From an uncultured Sutterella sp. (GTDB lineage Bacteria > Pseudomonadota > Gammaproteobacteria > Burkholderiales > Burkholderiaceae_F): a DNA stretch of 48,381 nt. Both the position numbers and the translations under genes were made by a program. Below are positions 1 to 8,251 of the stretch, in pieces. The notes below the pieces were generated by a model, which was given only the letters and a program-made list of their open reading frames with translations, did not search any database and was not told the origin of the DNA. Location: NCBI GenBank assembly GCA_905212345.1, contig CAJMEC010000010.1:1-48381 (forward strand). The letters are read 5' to 3'. Each line of letters starts with the position of its first letter. Position 1 is the first letter of the stretch.

Positions 1-336
1 TTTTCTAATTCATTGTTTTATAAGAATTTATTTTTAAAACATTCTTGTAATGATCAGAGTAATTTCTCTGTTATGGCTATCTATTTTCTAATATCTTTTA
101 CCCATTTCTAACTCAAAATAACTAGAGAAAAAAACTTATTCCATCTTTTCAAAAACACGTGTTCCTTCCATTTATCTTCTTGAATTTCAAGCATTAATAA
201 ATTTGCCGACTATTTATTCGTAATAATCGTCTATTCCGTGGATATTTCTTTTATTTTTCAATATGTTAACTACTTGTTGATAGCAAACAGTCCGCATACA
301 CTGTCGAGAAATCGACTTTTATGTTTGGAGTTCATC
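1..336. other. AT-rich non-coding stretch before the first gene
   Basis: This stretch contains no convincing coding region and is strongly AT-rich. A weak sigma70-like pair can be drawn at 274-279 (TTGTTG) and 297-302 (TACACT) with a 17-base spacer; it would serve the binding-protein gene that starts at 337. The upstream neighbour is outside the window. Confidence 0.4.
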
Positions 337-1092
337 ATGAAAAAAATTTTACTAAGCGCTCTCTTAAGTTCCATGATTGTCAGTGGTTCTGCCATGGCCG
401 GCACACTTTTGGTCGGCACCGATGCAGGACTTGCGCCTTTTGAATTTAAAGATCCGAAAACCAATGAAATTGTTGGTTTTGATATCGATTTGATTAACGC
501 TATAGCCAAAGCGGTAGGCGATGAAGCAAAGATTCAAAACATGCAATTTGCCGGATTAATCCCCGCACTGCAAAGTAACATGGTTGATGTCGGGGCTGCA
601 GCCATCACCATTACGCCGGAACGGCAAAAACAAGTGCTTTTCACTGATCCATACTACGATGTCGGTCTAGTAATGGTCATTCAAAAGAAAAATGCCGACA
701 AGTTTAAAACTTTAAAAGACATGGAAGGCAAGCGTATCTGCGCTCAAATTGGTTCAACTGGCTCCATTTTGGCCTCAACTGTCAAAAACGCCACCGTAGC
801 AAATTTCGATCAAATCGGCGAAGCTTTTATGGAATTAAAAATGAACGGGTGCGACTCCGTTATGGTTGATAAGACAGTGACTCTGTACTACTTAACTAAA
901 CATAACGATGAAGACATCATGATGGTTCCACACGTCTATAACCCCAAACAAAACGGATTTGCCGTCGCCAAAAACAACAAAGCTTTACTTGAAAAATTGA
1001 ATAAAGGTCTAAAAATCATTAAGGAAAATGGTGAATACGACAAAATCTACGAAAAATGGTTAGGTAAAAAGCCTCAAGCCTCTCAACAATAG
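337..1092 (+). CDS. Periplasmic amino-acid-binding protein of an ABC transporter
   Basis: This 251-residue protein belongs to the family 3 solute-binding proteins, which deliver polar amino acids to ABC importers. Residues 1-21 form a signal peptide ending AMA before Gly22. The mature protein opens with the family pattern VGTDAGLAPFEF and continues with GFDIDLINAIA, then a late EKWLGKK end. I chose the ATG at 337 because GGAG lies at 327-330; a longer reading from a GTG at 238 would bury the signal peptide. No permease or ATPase gene is next to it, so the transporter partners must be elsewhere. A hairpin terminator follows at 1105. The ligand cannot be read from sequence. Confidence 0.85.
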   Translation: MKKILLSALLSSMIVSGSAMAGTLLVGTDAGLAPFEFKDPKTNEIVGFDIDLINAIAKAVGDEAKIQNMQFAGLIPALQSNMVDVGAAAITITPERQKQVLFTDPYYDVGLVMVIQKKNADKFKTLKDMEGKRICAQIGSTGSILASTVKNATVANFDQIGEAFMELKMNGCDSVMVDKTVTLYYLTKHNDEDIMMVPHVYNPKQNGFAVAKNNKALLEKLNKGLKIIKENGEYDKIYEKWLGKKPQASQQ

Positions 1093-1104
1093 AAATTAAT
1101 CATT

Positions 1105-1135
1105 AAGCCTAAAACTCTGTTTTAGGCTTCTTTTG
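1105..1135 (+). terminator. Intrinsic terminator after the binding-protein gene
   Basis: A perfect 10-bp stem (AAGCCTAAAA with TTTTAGGCTT) and a 5-base loop are followed by CTTTTG. It separates the binding-protein gene from the amidohydrolase that starts 23 bases later. Confidence 0.75.
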
Positions 1136-1157
1136 TTGTTATTTTCACGCAATTATC

Positions 1158-2342
1158 ATGAATTTAATTAAACGCATTGAAGAATTAACTCCAGAATTTA
1201 TTGCCATAAGACGCGATTTCCATAGATACCCCGAAGTCGGCCATCAGGAGAATGTAACCGCCGAAAAGATTGCCAATTATCTTCGTCAATGGGGTTATCA
1301 GGTTCATACGAAAATTGCCGGTACCGGTGTCGTAGCTCTTTTAAAATGCGGAGACTCATCCAAGTGCCTTTCTATTCGGGCGGATATGGATGCATTGCCG
1401 ATTGAAGAAGCTAATTGTTTTGCTCATGCTTCCGTCAATAAGGGGGTGATGCATGCTTGTGGTCACGACGGCCATATGACGATGGCTCTTTTAGCCGCCA
1501 GATATCTTGCTGAGACCCAACACTTCAACGGTACGGTTCAATTTGTTTTTCAGCCCTGTGAAGAACAAGACGGAGGAGCAAGTGATATGATCAGTGACGG
1601 CTTATTTAAGCGATTCCCGACAGACTGCATAATTGCCTGCCATAATTGGCCGGACGTTCCTCAAGGCAAAATTGCCCTTAATTGGCAAACCATAATGGCC
1701 AGCTGCAATGCTTTCCGAATCCTTGTCCGTGGACGTGGAGCTCATGGCGCCATGCCCAATAACGGAATTGATCCTCTTTTTGTTGCCGTTCAAATCACCA
1801 ATAGCCTTCAAGGCATTATCACTCGTATAAAACGCCCTATTGACCCAGCTGTATTATCCATTTGCAAGATCACAGCCGGGGAAACTTATAACGTTATTGC
1901 TGATACGGCTGAAATTGAGGGAACGGTAAGAACCTTTTCAGAAGATGTGACGGACCTTATTGCCGATCATATGAAAAAAATTGCTTCACACGTAGCCTCT
2001 GCGTTCGGCGCGACAGCTGAAGTCAAATTCATCCGTCAAGTACCTCCCGTTACCAATAATCCTGAATGGATCAACCAAATACAAAACGCTGCCATCGAGG
2101 TGGTAGGACAAGAAGCGGTCCTTACGCAAGAGCCGGTTATGCCTTCTGAAGATTTTGGTGTATTCCTAAAGCACTGCCCAGGAGCACTCTTTTTTATCGG
2201 TAACGGCGAAGGCAAGCACAGGCAAGAGGGACACGGCCCCGGTCCGTGCTCGCTTCACAATCCGTCCTACGATTTCAACGACTCAATTTTGCCTTTAGGA
2301 GCCAGTGTTTTTGCCCGAATCGCAGAAAACTACCTTTCTTAA
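1158..2342 (+). CDS. M20-family amidohydrolase (hippurate hydrolase/IAA-amino acid hydrolase type)
   Basis: This 394-residue cytosolic metallohydrolase of the M20D group would cleave an N-acyl amino acid or a related amide. The dinuclear metal site is visible: IRADMDALP (residues 73-81), HACGHDGH with Cys101 and His103, the Glu pair 135-136 in QPCEEQDGGA, and ACHNWP further on. The small dimerisation domain carries RGAHGAMPNNG, and the C-terminal end has SEDFG and SLHNPSYDFND. No clear Shine-Dalgarno sequence precedes the ATG, but the start fits the family. It converges on a second M20 gene with a 3-base gap. The substrate is unknown; the binding-protein gene upstream suggests amino-acid or peptide derivative use. 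Confidence 0.88.
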   Translation: MNLIKRIEELTPEFIAIRRDFHRYPEVGHQENVTAEKIANYLRQWGYQVHTKIAGTGVVALLKCGDSSKCLSIRADMDALPIEEANCFAHASVNKGVMHACGHDGHMTMALLAARYLAETQHFNGTVQFVFQPCEEQDGGASDMISDGLFKRFPTDCIIACHNWPDVPQGKIALNWQTIMASCNAFRILVRGRGAHGAMPNNGIDPLFVAVQITNSLQGIITRIKRPIDPAVLSICKITAGETYNVIADTAEIEGTVRTFSEDVTDLIADHMKKIASHVASAFGATAEVKFIRQVPPVTNNPEWINQIQNAAIEVVGQEAVLTQEPVMPSEDFGVFLKHCPGALFFIGNGEGKHRQEGHGPGPCSLHNPSYDFNDSILPLGASVFARIAENYLS

Positions 2343-2345
2343 AGG

Positions 2346-3542
2346 TTAGGCGTTAACTGCCTTTAAACGATTTAACGCAATAAGAACCATCAATGTAGAG
2401 CCGTAAACAGTCGCCTCGTCATTGAAATCAAACTCACACTCATGAAGACTGGCCGTGTGCCTCGAATCTCGAATTCCCAAACGGAACAAACAACCGGGGC
2501 ACACTTGGGTCATAAAGGCGAAATCTTCCGCTGTCATCTGCTGCGGAGCAGGTTTTAAGCTCTCCTCTCCCAACCAATTCCGAACAATTTCCTTAACGGC
2601 TAATGCTTGTTGTTCATGATTTAAAAGGGCCGGGTATAAGCGCGTGTAGCGACACTGAGCCTGCGCTCCGTAGGCACTTGCGACACCTTCAGCAATTTCA
2701 CCCAGACGTTGCTGCACCCGATCCTGAACATCAGGCTCAAAACTTCTGCAAGTACCAATCAGTTTGGCTGTTTGAGGCAAAACACTCGATCCGTTCTCAT
2801 CACCGGCTAAAATCGCCCCGAAACTGACCACTGCGCCTTGCAGCGGATTAACGTTGCGACTCACAATAGACTGAGCACTCACAACAATTTGTGAAGCGAC
2901 CAACACACTGTCAACGGCCACCTGCGGTTTTGCTCCGTGTCCGCCTCGACCGGTCACATCAATGGTGAAAATATCCGCGGCCGCCATGATATAGCCAGGA
3001 TCAATGCCTATCTGTCCGACCTCAAGCGTGGGCTCACAATGGGTGGCATAGATTTCCGCAATCGGAAACTTCTCAAATAAGCCGTTTTCCACCATTAAAC
3101 GAGCACCCGCGTAACCCTCTTCTCCCGGCTGGAAAATAACGGCAACACTGCCTTCAAAATCTCTGTGTGATGCAAGGAAACAACATGCGCCCAAAGCGAC
3201 AGTCATATGCCCATCATGTCCACATGAGTGAGCACGTTTTTCATTAACTGAGGCGTACTCGGCCCCACTTTGCTCCAATAAGGGCAAGGCATCCATATCT
3301 GCCCTCAATCCAATCCACTTATCGCTTTTCTTTTTCCCATGAATAACGGCGACCAACGCGGAAGAACCCAACCCTTTATGGATTTCATCTACGCCATAAG
3401 AACGTAACTCTTTTTCAATAAAGGCCGACGTTTCCGGCAATTGAAGACCGATCTCAGGATGTTGATGCAAATGATGACGACAAGCATTTAATTGCGCCGC
3501 CTGTTCCGATAAAAATTGTTGGATCTCTTGAGCACTGTACAT
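2346..3542 (-). CDS. M20-family amidohydrolase, second copy
   Basis: This 398-residue paralogue is on the opposite strand. It has the same metal-site motifs: LRADMDALP (about residues 79-87), HSCGHDGH with Cys107 and His109, QPGEEGYAGARLM and ATHCEP, then GRGGHGAKP in the lid domain and TAEDFAF near the end. The start is well supported by AGGAGA about 7 bases before the ATG. It retains the usual QPGEEG where the neighbour has QPCEEQ, so the two enzymes may differ in substrate. The family includes hippurate, N-acyl amino acid and IAA-conjugate hydrolases; the actual substrate is not evident. Confidence 0.88.
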   Translation of the reverse strand: MYSAQEIQQFLSEQAAQLNACRHHLHQHPEIGLQLPETSAFIEKELRSYGVDEIHKGLGSSALVAVIHGKKKSDKWIGLRADMDALPLLEQSGAEYASVNEKRAHSCGHDGHMTVALGACCFLASHRDFEGSVAVIFQPGEEGYAGARLMVENGLFEKFPIAEIYATHCEPTLEVGQIGIDPGYIMAAADIFTIDVTGRGGHGAKPQVAVDSVLVASQIVVSAQSIVSRNVNPLQGAVVSFGAILAGDENGSSVLPQTAKLIGTCRSFEPDVQDRVQQRLGEIAEGVASAYGAQAQCRYTRLYPALLNHEQQALAVKEIVRNWLGEESLKPAPQQMTAEDFAFMTQVCPGCLFRLGIRDSRHTASLHECEFDFNDEATVYGSTLMVLIALNRLKAVNA

Positions 3543-3624
3543 TTCTGTTTCTCCTGATAAGGACTAGAAAACAATCTTAAGCGCAATGATTTCATTGTGT
3601 TTTAAAAAATATCACAGGCGTAAG

Positions 3625-3652
3625 AACTTATCCTTAGCGATAAGTTTTTTTT
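3625..3652 (+). terminator. Orphan terminator-like hairpin between divergent genes
   Basis: An 8-bp stem (AACTTATC with GATAAGTT) with a 6-base loop runs straight into eight T residues on the plus strand. No plus-strand gene ends here: the flanking genes diverge (minus start at 3542, plus start at 3797). It could end a short RNA or act as an attenuator in the leader of the RidA-type gene. Confidence 0.5.
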
Positions 3653-3796
3653 AATACGTATGCTTCTGACATTTCCTAAAGCGATGTCTTCTTAAATGCT
3701 TCGGCTGTAAAAATGGGGGAAATGCGATTAAAAGCAAAGTATTTGTTTTTAATCGTCTTAAACTTCTATTAACTTTAGTGACATTGGAGAAAAATA

Positions 3797-4180
3797 ATGA
3801 AGTTGGTTTGTCCTCCGTTTAAAGGCGAAAATAAGGGCCACTACAGTGCCGGTGTTATTTCCAAAGGTATGCTCTATGTTTCGGGGCAACTGTCCATAGA
3901 TCCGGATACTCGAGAAGTCTGCAAAGGTGACATCAAAGACCACACGCGACTCGCTTTAGATAATGTTGATCGAGTTTTAAAGGAAGCTGGCGTCAGGCGC
4001 GATCAAGTGGTATTTTGCCGCGTCTACACCCCTAGTGTCGAATATTGGGGACCCATCAACGAAGTCTATGCGGAATTTTTCGGTGATCACAAACCTGGCC
4101 GCGTCGTTGTTTCTACAACAGATCTTCATTTCGGTTGTTTAGTTGAAATTGAGGCAATCGCCGAAATGGATGAAGATTAA
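3797..4180 (+). CDS. RidA/YjgF/UK114-family protein
   Basis: This is a 127-residue cytosolic protein. Members of this family form trimers, and RidA itself hydrolyses reactive enamine/imine intermediates released by PLP enzymes. Visible signatures are SAGVISKGMLYVSGQ near the N-terminus, the conserved Arg in PGRVVV (binding site for the substrate carboxylate in RidA) and VEIEAIAEM at the end. A GGAG sequence precedes the ATG. It stands alone, 250 bases from the divergent amidohydrolase and about 400 bases before the phosphonate operon. A role in cleaning up after the PLP-dependent PhnW is possible but speculative; divergent Rid subfamilies have other roles. Confidence 0.85.
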   Translation: MKLVCPPFKGENKGHYSAGVISKGMLYVSGQLSIDPDTREVCKGDIKDHTRLALDNVDRVLKEAGVRRDQVVFCRVYTPSVEYWGPINEVYAEFFGDHKPGRVVVSTTDLHFGCLVEIEAIAEMDED

Positions 4181-4586
4181 CCTTTGGGACTCGTTTTCAA
4201 AGAGAGTGTGACAAAAGTCTCTTATTTAAGCAGGAGCACAGTAAACACTCTCTTGGTTTATCCATTGAAATTCTTAAATAAAGAGCTGGCACTGAGAGCA
4301 GAGCCCATAATGCGCTGGGTGGTTGATCATTATTTGATTATTGGTTTTTGTAACCTACTCTTTTATTCAAAAATTTTCTTACCCAAAATTCAATTATTAA
4401 AAAATGACACCTAGATGACAGATACAGTTTCCTCAATGTTCCGCTATCTCATTGTTTCTTATTTTTTTTTCATTTCGAATAAGTTTTGTACTTATTTCTT
4501 TGTCACTAAATCTTCACCTAAACGTCGAAATTCTTTCATAAGCGCCTTCAATAATTTCACCCATTATTGATAGGAGTTCCGTTTTC
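4181..4586. other. AT-rich intergenic region ahead of the aminoethylphosphonate operon
   Basis: About 400 bases contain no gene I can support; a 76-codon open frame at 4184-4414 resembles nothing and lacks a clear ribosome site. The distal part (4430-4570) is very T-rich and must hold the operon promoter, but no convincing -35/-10 pair stands out. An inverted repeat AATAAG-N7-CTTATT at 4478-4496 is a possible operator. Confidence 0.4.
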
Positions 4587-5408
4587 ATGCTCGAATTGCG
4601 ACATATCTCAAAACGTTTCGGTGATCGTGAGATTCTTTCTGATATTTCTTTGAGTATTAACCAAGGTGAAATTGTTTCAATTCTTGGACCTTCCGGATGC
4701 GGGAAAACAACTTTGTTGAATTTGATCTTAGGCTTAACGGATTTGACCGAAGGCCAATTGATTTATGATGGAGAAGATCTTAGCCACGTTTCCATGAGAG
4801 ATCGTGGCTTTAACATTGTTTTCCAAGATTTTGCTCTTTTCCCCAATTTAAATGCTCGAGAAAATATTCTCTACGGGCTGAGAAACAATCCTAATGCCTC
4901 TACTCGTGAAGAAGTCAGTGACCTGATCGATCTACTCGGCTTGAGAAAACACCTTGATCAACGCATTGATGAACTATCGGGTGGACAAAAGCAACGCGTG
5001 GCCATTGCTCGCACACTCGTTTTAAAACCCCGCCTTTTACTTTTGGATGAACCGCTTTCTGCGCTCGACGGCATTATTAAAGAGTCCATTAAAGAAAGAA
5101 TTCGCACGGTCGCCCGTCAATATAAGTTGACCACATTGATTGTGACTCACGACCCGGAAGAGGCTTTAACATTATCTGACCGAGTTCTCATCATTAACGA
5201 AGGCAAAATCGCACAGTTTGCTGATCCCCAAACGATTATCAGCAATCCGGCCAATGACTTTATCCGACAATTCATTTTGTCACAGCTCAACATTAAGCGA
5301 AGCAATATTCTGAAGCTTTTTAGCGAAAGTTTGCCTCAAACAACACCTGCATCATCCCGAATTGCCAAACCTCAACCCTTTCAAGCGTTCGGTCAAGCCG
5401 TTGCTTAA
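4587..5408 (+). CDS. ABC transporter ATPase, probable 2-aminoethylphosphonate importer (PhnT-type)
   Basis: This 273-residue nucleotide-binding subunit would energise uptake. Walker A is GPSGCGKTT (about residues 36-44), the ABC signature is LSGGQKQR, and Walker B is LLLLDEPLSALD, followed by the switch His in VTHDPEE. A strong AGGAG precedes the ATG. It opens a five-gene set with a fused permease, a lipoprotein binding protein, phnW and phnX, and this context gives the substrate. It is short: PhnT and FbpC relatives usually run to about 350 residues with a C-terminal TOBE domain. Here only a tail of about 35 residues follows the ATPase core. Confidence 0.85.
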   Translation: MLELRHISKRFGDREILSDISLSINQGEIVSILGPSGCGKTTLLNLILGLTDLTEGQLIYDGEDLSHVSMRDRGFNIVFQDFALFPNLNARENILYGLRNNPNASTREEVSDLIDLLGLRKHLDQRIDELSGGQKQRVAIARTLVLKPRLLLLDEPLSALDGIIKESIKERIRTVARQYKLTTLIVTHDPEEALTLSDRVLIINEGKIAQFADPQTIISNPANDFIRQFILSQLNIKRSNILKLFSESLPQTTPASSRIAKPQPFQAFGQAVA

Positions 5409-5423
5409 TGGAGAGAATTTTCT

Positions 5424-7139
5424 ATGCTTGCGGCTTTATTTGGCAAAGGACAAAAAGAACTAAAGGTTCTTTATATCCTCATCACGCTCACATTAGCAGC
5501 TATTTTGCTGTATCCGCTGGGCTGTGTTCTATTCCAATCTGTTTTAACCAAAAACGGTGATATTGGCCTGACCAATTACACCTCCCTGCTTTCACAAAGC
5601 AGTTTTTGGACGGCTTTAGCCAATAGCTTCACCGTTTCTGGCATTTCAGCGGCAATCGCTACTTTAACGGCTTTTTTCTGCGCATACGGTCTTCACTTTA
5701 CAAGAATTCGCCCCGGCGTAAAGAAAGTTATTCAAATCATTGTCCTGCTGCCGCTTTTCTTGCCATCTATTACATACGGTTTTGCGGTCATCTACTCATT
5801 CGGACGTTTAGGTCTCATCAGTCAATTAATTGCGCCTCCCCCATTTTCTATCTATGGTTTCTGGGGATTACTGATTGCCGATGTTATTTACACGCTGCCG
5901 CCGGCTTTTCTGATTCTTTATAACGCCTTTTTTTACGTTGATCGTAACTTTATTACTGTCTCCAAACTGATGGGGGACGGTCCATGGCAGACTTTTTACA
6001 TGACCGCCGTTCGACCGGTTGTCGGGTCACTTTTATCCGCCTTTATTCTAAGTTTCTTCCTTTCATTTACCGATTTTGGCATCCCAGTATCCATCGCTGG
6101 TGAATATGAAGTCATCGCCACACAGCTTTACACAACCATGATGGGCGCCATACCTAACTTTGGAGAAGGCGCTGTTATCGCCATGACAATGCTTGTGCCC
6201 TCGGTTGCCTCCGTTGTTATGCTGCGTTGGGTTGATCGCTTTAATTTTCGATACAACAAAATTTCTAAAGCCGAAGTATCGACGAACGCATTTAGAGATG
6301 CTCTGTACTTGCTTTACTACGCACTCATTTCACTTGCGCTGTTATCCGTTTTTGTCGTGATGTTTGTCGTACCTTTCGTGAAACAATGGCCTTATCAGCC
6401 CTATTTCACGTTGGACGTCATCACTCGCATTGTCAGTGACAGTTCTATCTGGCAAGTCTATGAACACTCCATCGGAGTCGCTCTCGTCTCGGCTGCCGTC
6501 GGCACGATTTTCTGTTATGCCGCGGCTTTAGTTAAGGCTCGATCGCAACTGCCTCTGTGGTGTCAAACCACAATGGATTCCTTTGCCATGATTACCAACA
6601 CTGTTCCGGGCATGGTGCTTGGTATCGGATTTCTCTTTGCCATGAGCGGCACTCCTTTAGCCAATACATTCACTATTTTGGTGTTAGCTAATCTCGTGCA
6701 CTTCTTTACTACGCCATACATGATGGCTACCTCCGCACTTTCGAAAATGAATGCCGGCTGGGAAACAACTGGGGCTTTAATGGGCGACAGTTGGATAAAA
6801 ACAGTCTCTCGCGTCATTGTCCCGAACTCTTTGCCGACACTGTTGCAAATGTTCCAGTACTTCTTCGTCAGTGCCATGGTCACCATCAGCGCTGTTGTGT
6901 TCCTCACGGGCGCGCGCACGATGCTTTTAACAACAAAAATTAAAGAACTTCAATACTTTGAAAAATTTGAAGAAATTTTTGTTTTATCGCTTTTAGTTTT
7001 CCTTACTAACGTAGCTGCGAAGCTTATTTTCGACGCGCTGACCGGTTACGTGCAAACTCATCATGGTCAAGGCTTATTGACCAGATTAAAAAACTTTTTT
7101 CAATCCGCTACGACTCGCAAAGCGAATCAATCGATCTAA
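5424..7139 (+). CDS. Fused double permease of the aminoethylphosphonate ABC importer (PhnU2-type)
   Basis: This 571-residue inner-membrane protein carries two binding-protein-dependent transport permease modules in one chain, as in FbpB/PhnU2-type transporters. The first module covers about residues 15-285 and the second about 290-555, each with several hydrophobic segments. Coupling-helix-like stretches are visible around KLMGDGPWQTFYMTAVRP and ALMGDSWIKTVSRVIVP, which would dock the ATPase. GGAGAG lies about 9 bases before the ATG, 15 bases after the ATPase gene. The fusion removes the need for a separate PhnV. Iron or thiamine importers share this architecture; the phosphonate assignment rests on the neighbours. 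Confidence 0.87.
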   Translation: MLAALFGKGQKELKVLYILITLTLAAILLYPLGCVLFQSVLTKNGDIGLTNYTSLLSQSSFWTALANSFTVSGISAAIATLTAFFCAYGLHFTRIRPGVKKVIQIIVLLPLFLPSITYGFAVIYSFGRLGLISQLIAPPPFSIYGFWGLLIADVIYTLPPAFLILYNAFFYVDRNFITVSKLMGDGPWQTFYMTAVRPVVGSLLSAFILSFFLSFTDFGIPVSIAGEYEVIATQLYTTMMGAIPNFGEGAVIAMTMLVPSVASVVMLRWVDRFNFRYNKISKAEVSTNAFRDALYLLYYALISLALLSVFVVMFVVPFVKQWPYQPYFTLDVITRIVSDSSIWQVYEHSIGVALVSAAVGTIFCYAAALVKARSQLPLWCQTTMDSFAMITNTVPGMVLGIGFLFAMSGTPLANTFTILVLANLVHFFTTPYMMATSALSKMNAGWETTGALMGDSWIKTVSRVIVPNSLPTLLQMFQYFFVSAMVTISAVVFLTGARTMLLTTKIKELQYFEKFEEIFVLSLLVFLTNVAAKLIFDALTGYVQTHHGQGLLTRLKNFFQSATTRKANQSI

Positions 7140-7158
7140 CAATTAAGGAGTTAACTGT

Positions 7159-8178
7159 ATGAAACGCGTCTCAGTTCTTTCCCTCTCGGTTTTAACCGCT
7201 GCTGTTTTGGGGCTGTCGGCCTGCAGCGACAACGGTGATGCCCAAAACAAGAAGACCGTCGCAGCATTAGAACCTGCCAAACAAGTGGTGATCTACACCA
7301 ACGCTGACGAAGAAGCGCAACAAGCTATGAAAAATGCGCTTGACAACAACGGCTTCAAGGGCGCCTATCTGATGCAGTCCTTTGGCACCTCTGAATTGGG
7401 CGGAAAAATCGCTGCCGAAGGGAAAAATATTGAGGCCGATTTGGTCACGATCAGCACTTATTATTTGGATAGTTTCCAAAAGAAAAATCAGATGTTCCAA
7501 AATCTGACGTTTAAGACCGACCCGATTAACCCCACCCCCTCTTACTACGCCCCAATTTTAGGCAACACTGGCGCTCTCTTTGTCAATACCCAAGTGCTTA
7601 AGGAATCCGGACTGCCGGCTCCCAAGTCCATTGCCGACCTGGCTAAACCGGAATACGCAGGCCACATCTCCGTACCTGACATCATGGGTTCATCTACTTC
7701 CTGGCTGATGACTCAAGCTGTACTGTCTGCCGAAGGTGAAGAACAAGGCGCTAAGACAATCGCAGCCATTGAAAAGAACGCTGGCGCTCATTTGGAAAAA
7801 TCCGGTTCTGCTCCTTTGAAGAAGTTGCGCGCCGGTGAAGTGGCGGTTGGTTTCGGACTGCGCCATCAAGCCGTGGCCGATAAAGCCAAAGGATTGCCGA
7901 TTGATTACATCGATCCCACCGAAGGCAATTTCCAACTTCAAGAAGCCATTGCTGTTGTTGACAAGGGTGACAAAACCAATCCTAATGCTCAAAAGATGGC
8001 TGAAACGATCATCAAGCATGGTCGCACGGAACTTTTGAAGTACTACCCGGTAGCTTTGTACAAGGGCGAAACGGTTTCGGCTGAAAATAAACCGGCCAAT
8101 CCCAAAATGTACAAGGAAGCATTGACTGTTGAATTGCTTGAAGCTCACCAAAAATTAGTTAAAGGTCAAAATAAATAA
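7159..8178 (+). CDS. Lipoprotein substrate-binding protein, probable 2-aminoethylphosphonate (PhnS2-type)
   Basis: This 339-residue periplasmic binding protein is of the family 1/FbpA-like type. The N-terminus is a lipoprotein signal with lipobox LSAC at residues 19-22, so the mature protein would be lipid-anchored at Cys22. The body shows VVIYTNADEEA, ALFVNTQVL and PEYAGHISVPDIMGSS, all usual for this fold. AAGGAG sits 8 bases before the ATG. It follows the permease after 19 bases and precedes phnW across a stable hairpin, so it should be part of the importer. Ligand specificity is inferred from context. Confidence 0.86.
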   Translation: MKRVSVLSLSVLTAAVLGLSACSDNGDAQNKKTVAALEPAKQVVIYTNADEEAQQAMKNALDNNGFKGAYLMQSFGTSELGGKIAAEGKNIEADLVTISTYYLDSFQKKNQMFQNLTFKTDPINPTPSYYAPILGNTGALFVNTQVLKESGLPAPKSIADLAKPEYAGHISVPDIMGSSTSWLMTQAVLSAEGEEQGAKTIAAIEKNAGAHLEKSGSAPLKKLRAGEVAVGFGLRHQAVADKAKGLPIDYIDPTEGNFQLQEAIAVVDKGDKTNPNAQKMAETIIKHGRTELLKYYPVALYKGETVSAENKPANPKMYKEALTVELLEAHQKLVKGQNK

Positions 8179-8200
8179 TCCTTTTTCATACATGGCGAAA

Positions 8201-8226
8201 TGCGGGACGATTTTTTTCGTCCCGCA
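8201..8226 (+). promoter_or_regulatory. Stable stem-loop between binding-protein gene and phnW
   Basis: A perfect 10-bp stem (TGCGGGACGA with TCGTCCCGCA) closes on a loop of six T. The following bases are ACCTCTTAG, so it lacks the U-tract of an intrinsic terminator. In transporter operons such a hairpin often protects the 3' end of the binding-protein message and lowers readthrough. Confidence 0.65.
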
Positions 8227-8251
8227 ACCTCTTAGAAACACTGGGAAAATT

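Noticed and set aside
274..302. Promoter TTGTTG-17-TACACT before the first gene
   Set aside because: Both hexamers match poorly; noted in the intergenic entry but not called as a promoter.
3614..3624. 11-base sequence ACAGGCGTAAG shared with 13934-13944
   Set aside because: An 11-base match between two sites is expected many times by chance in a window this size.
4184..4414. 76-codon plus-strand open frame after the RidA-type gene
   Set aside because: It resembles no family I know, has no clear ribosome site and lies in an AT-rich promoter region.
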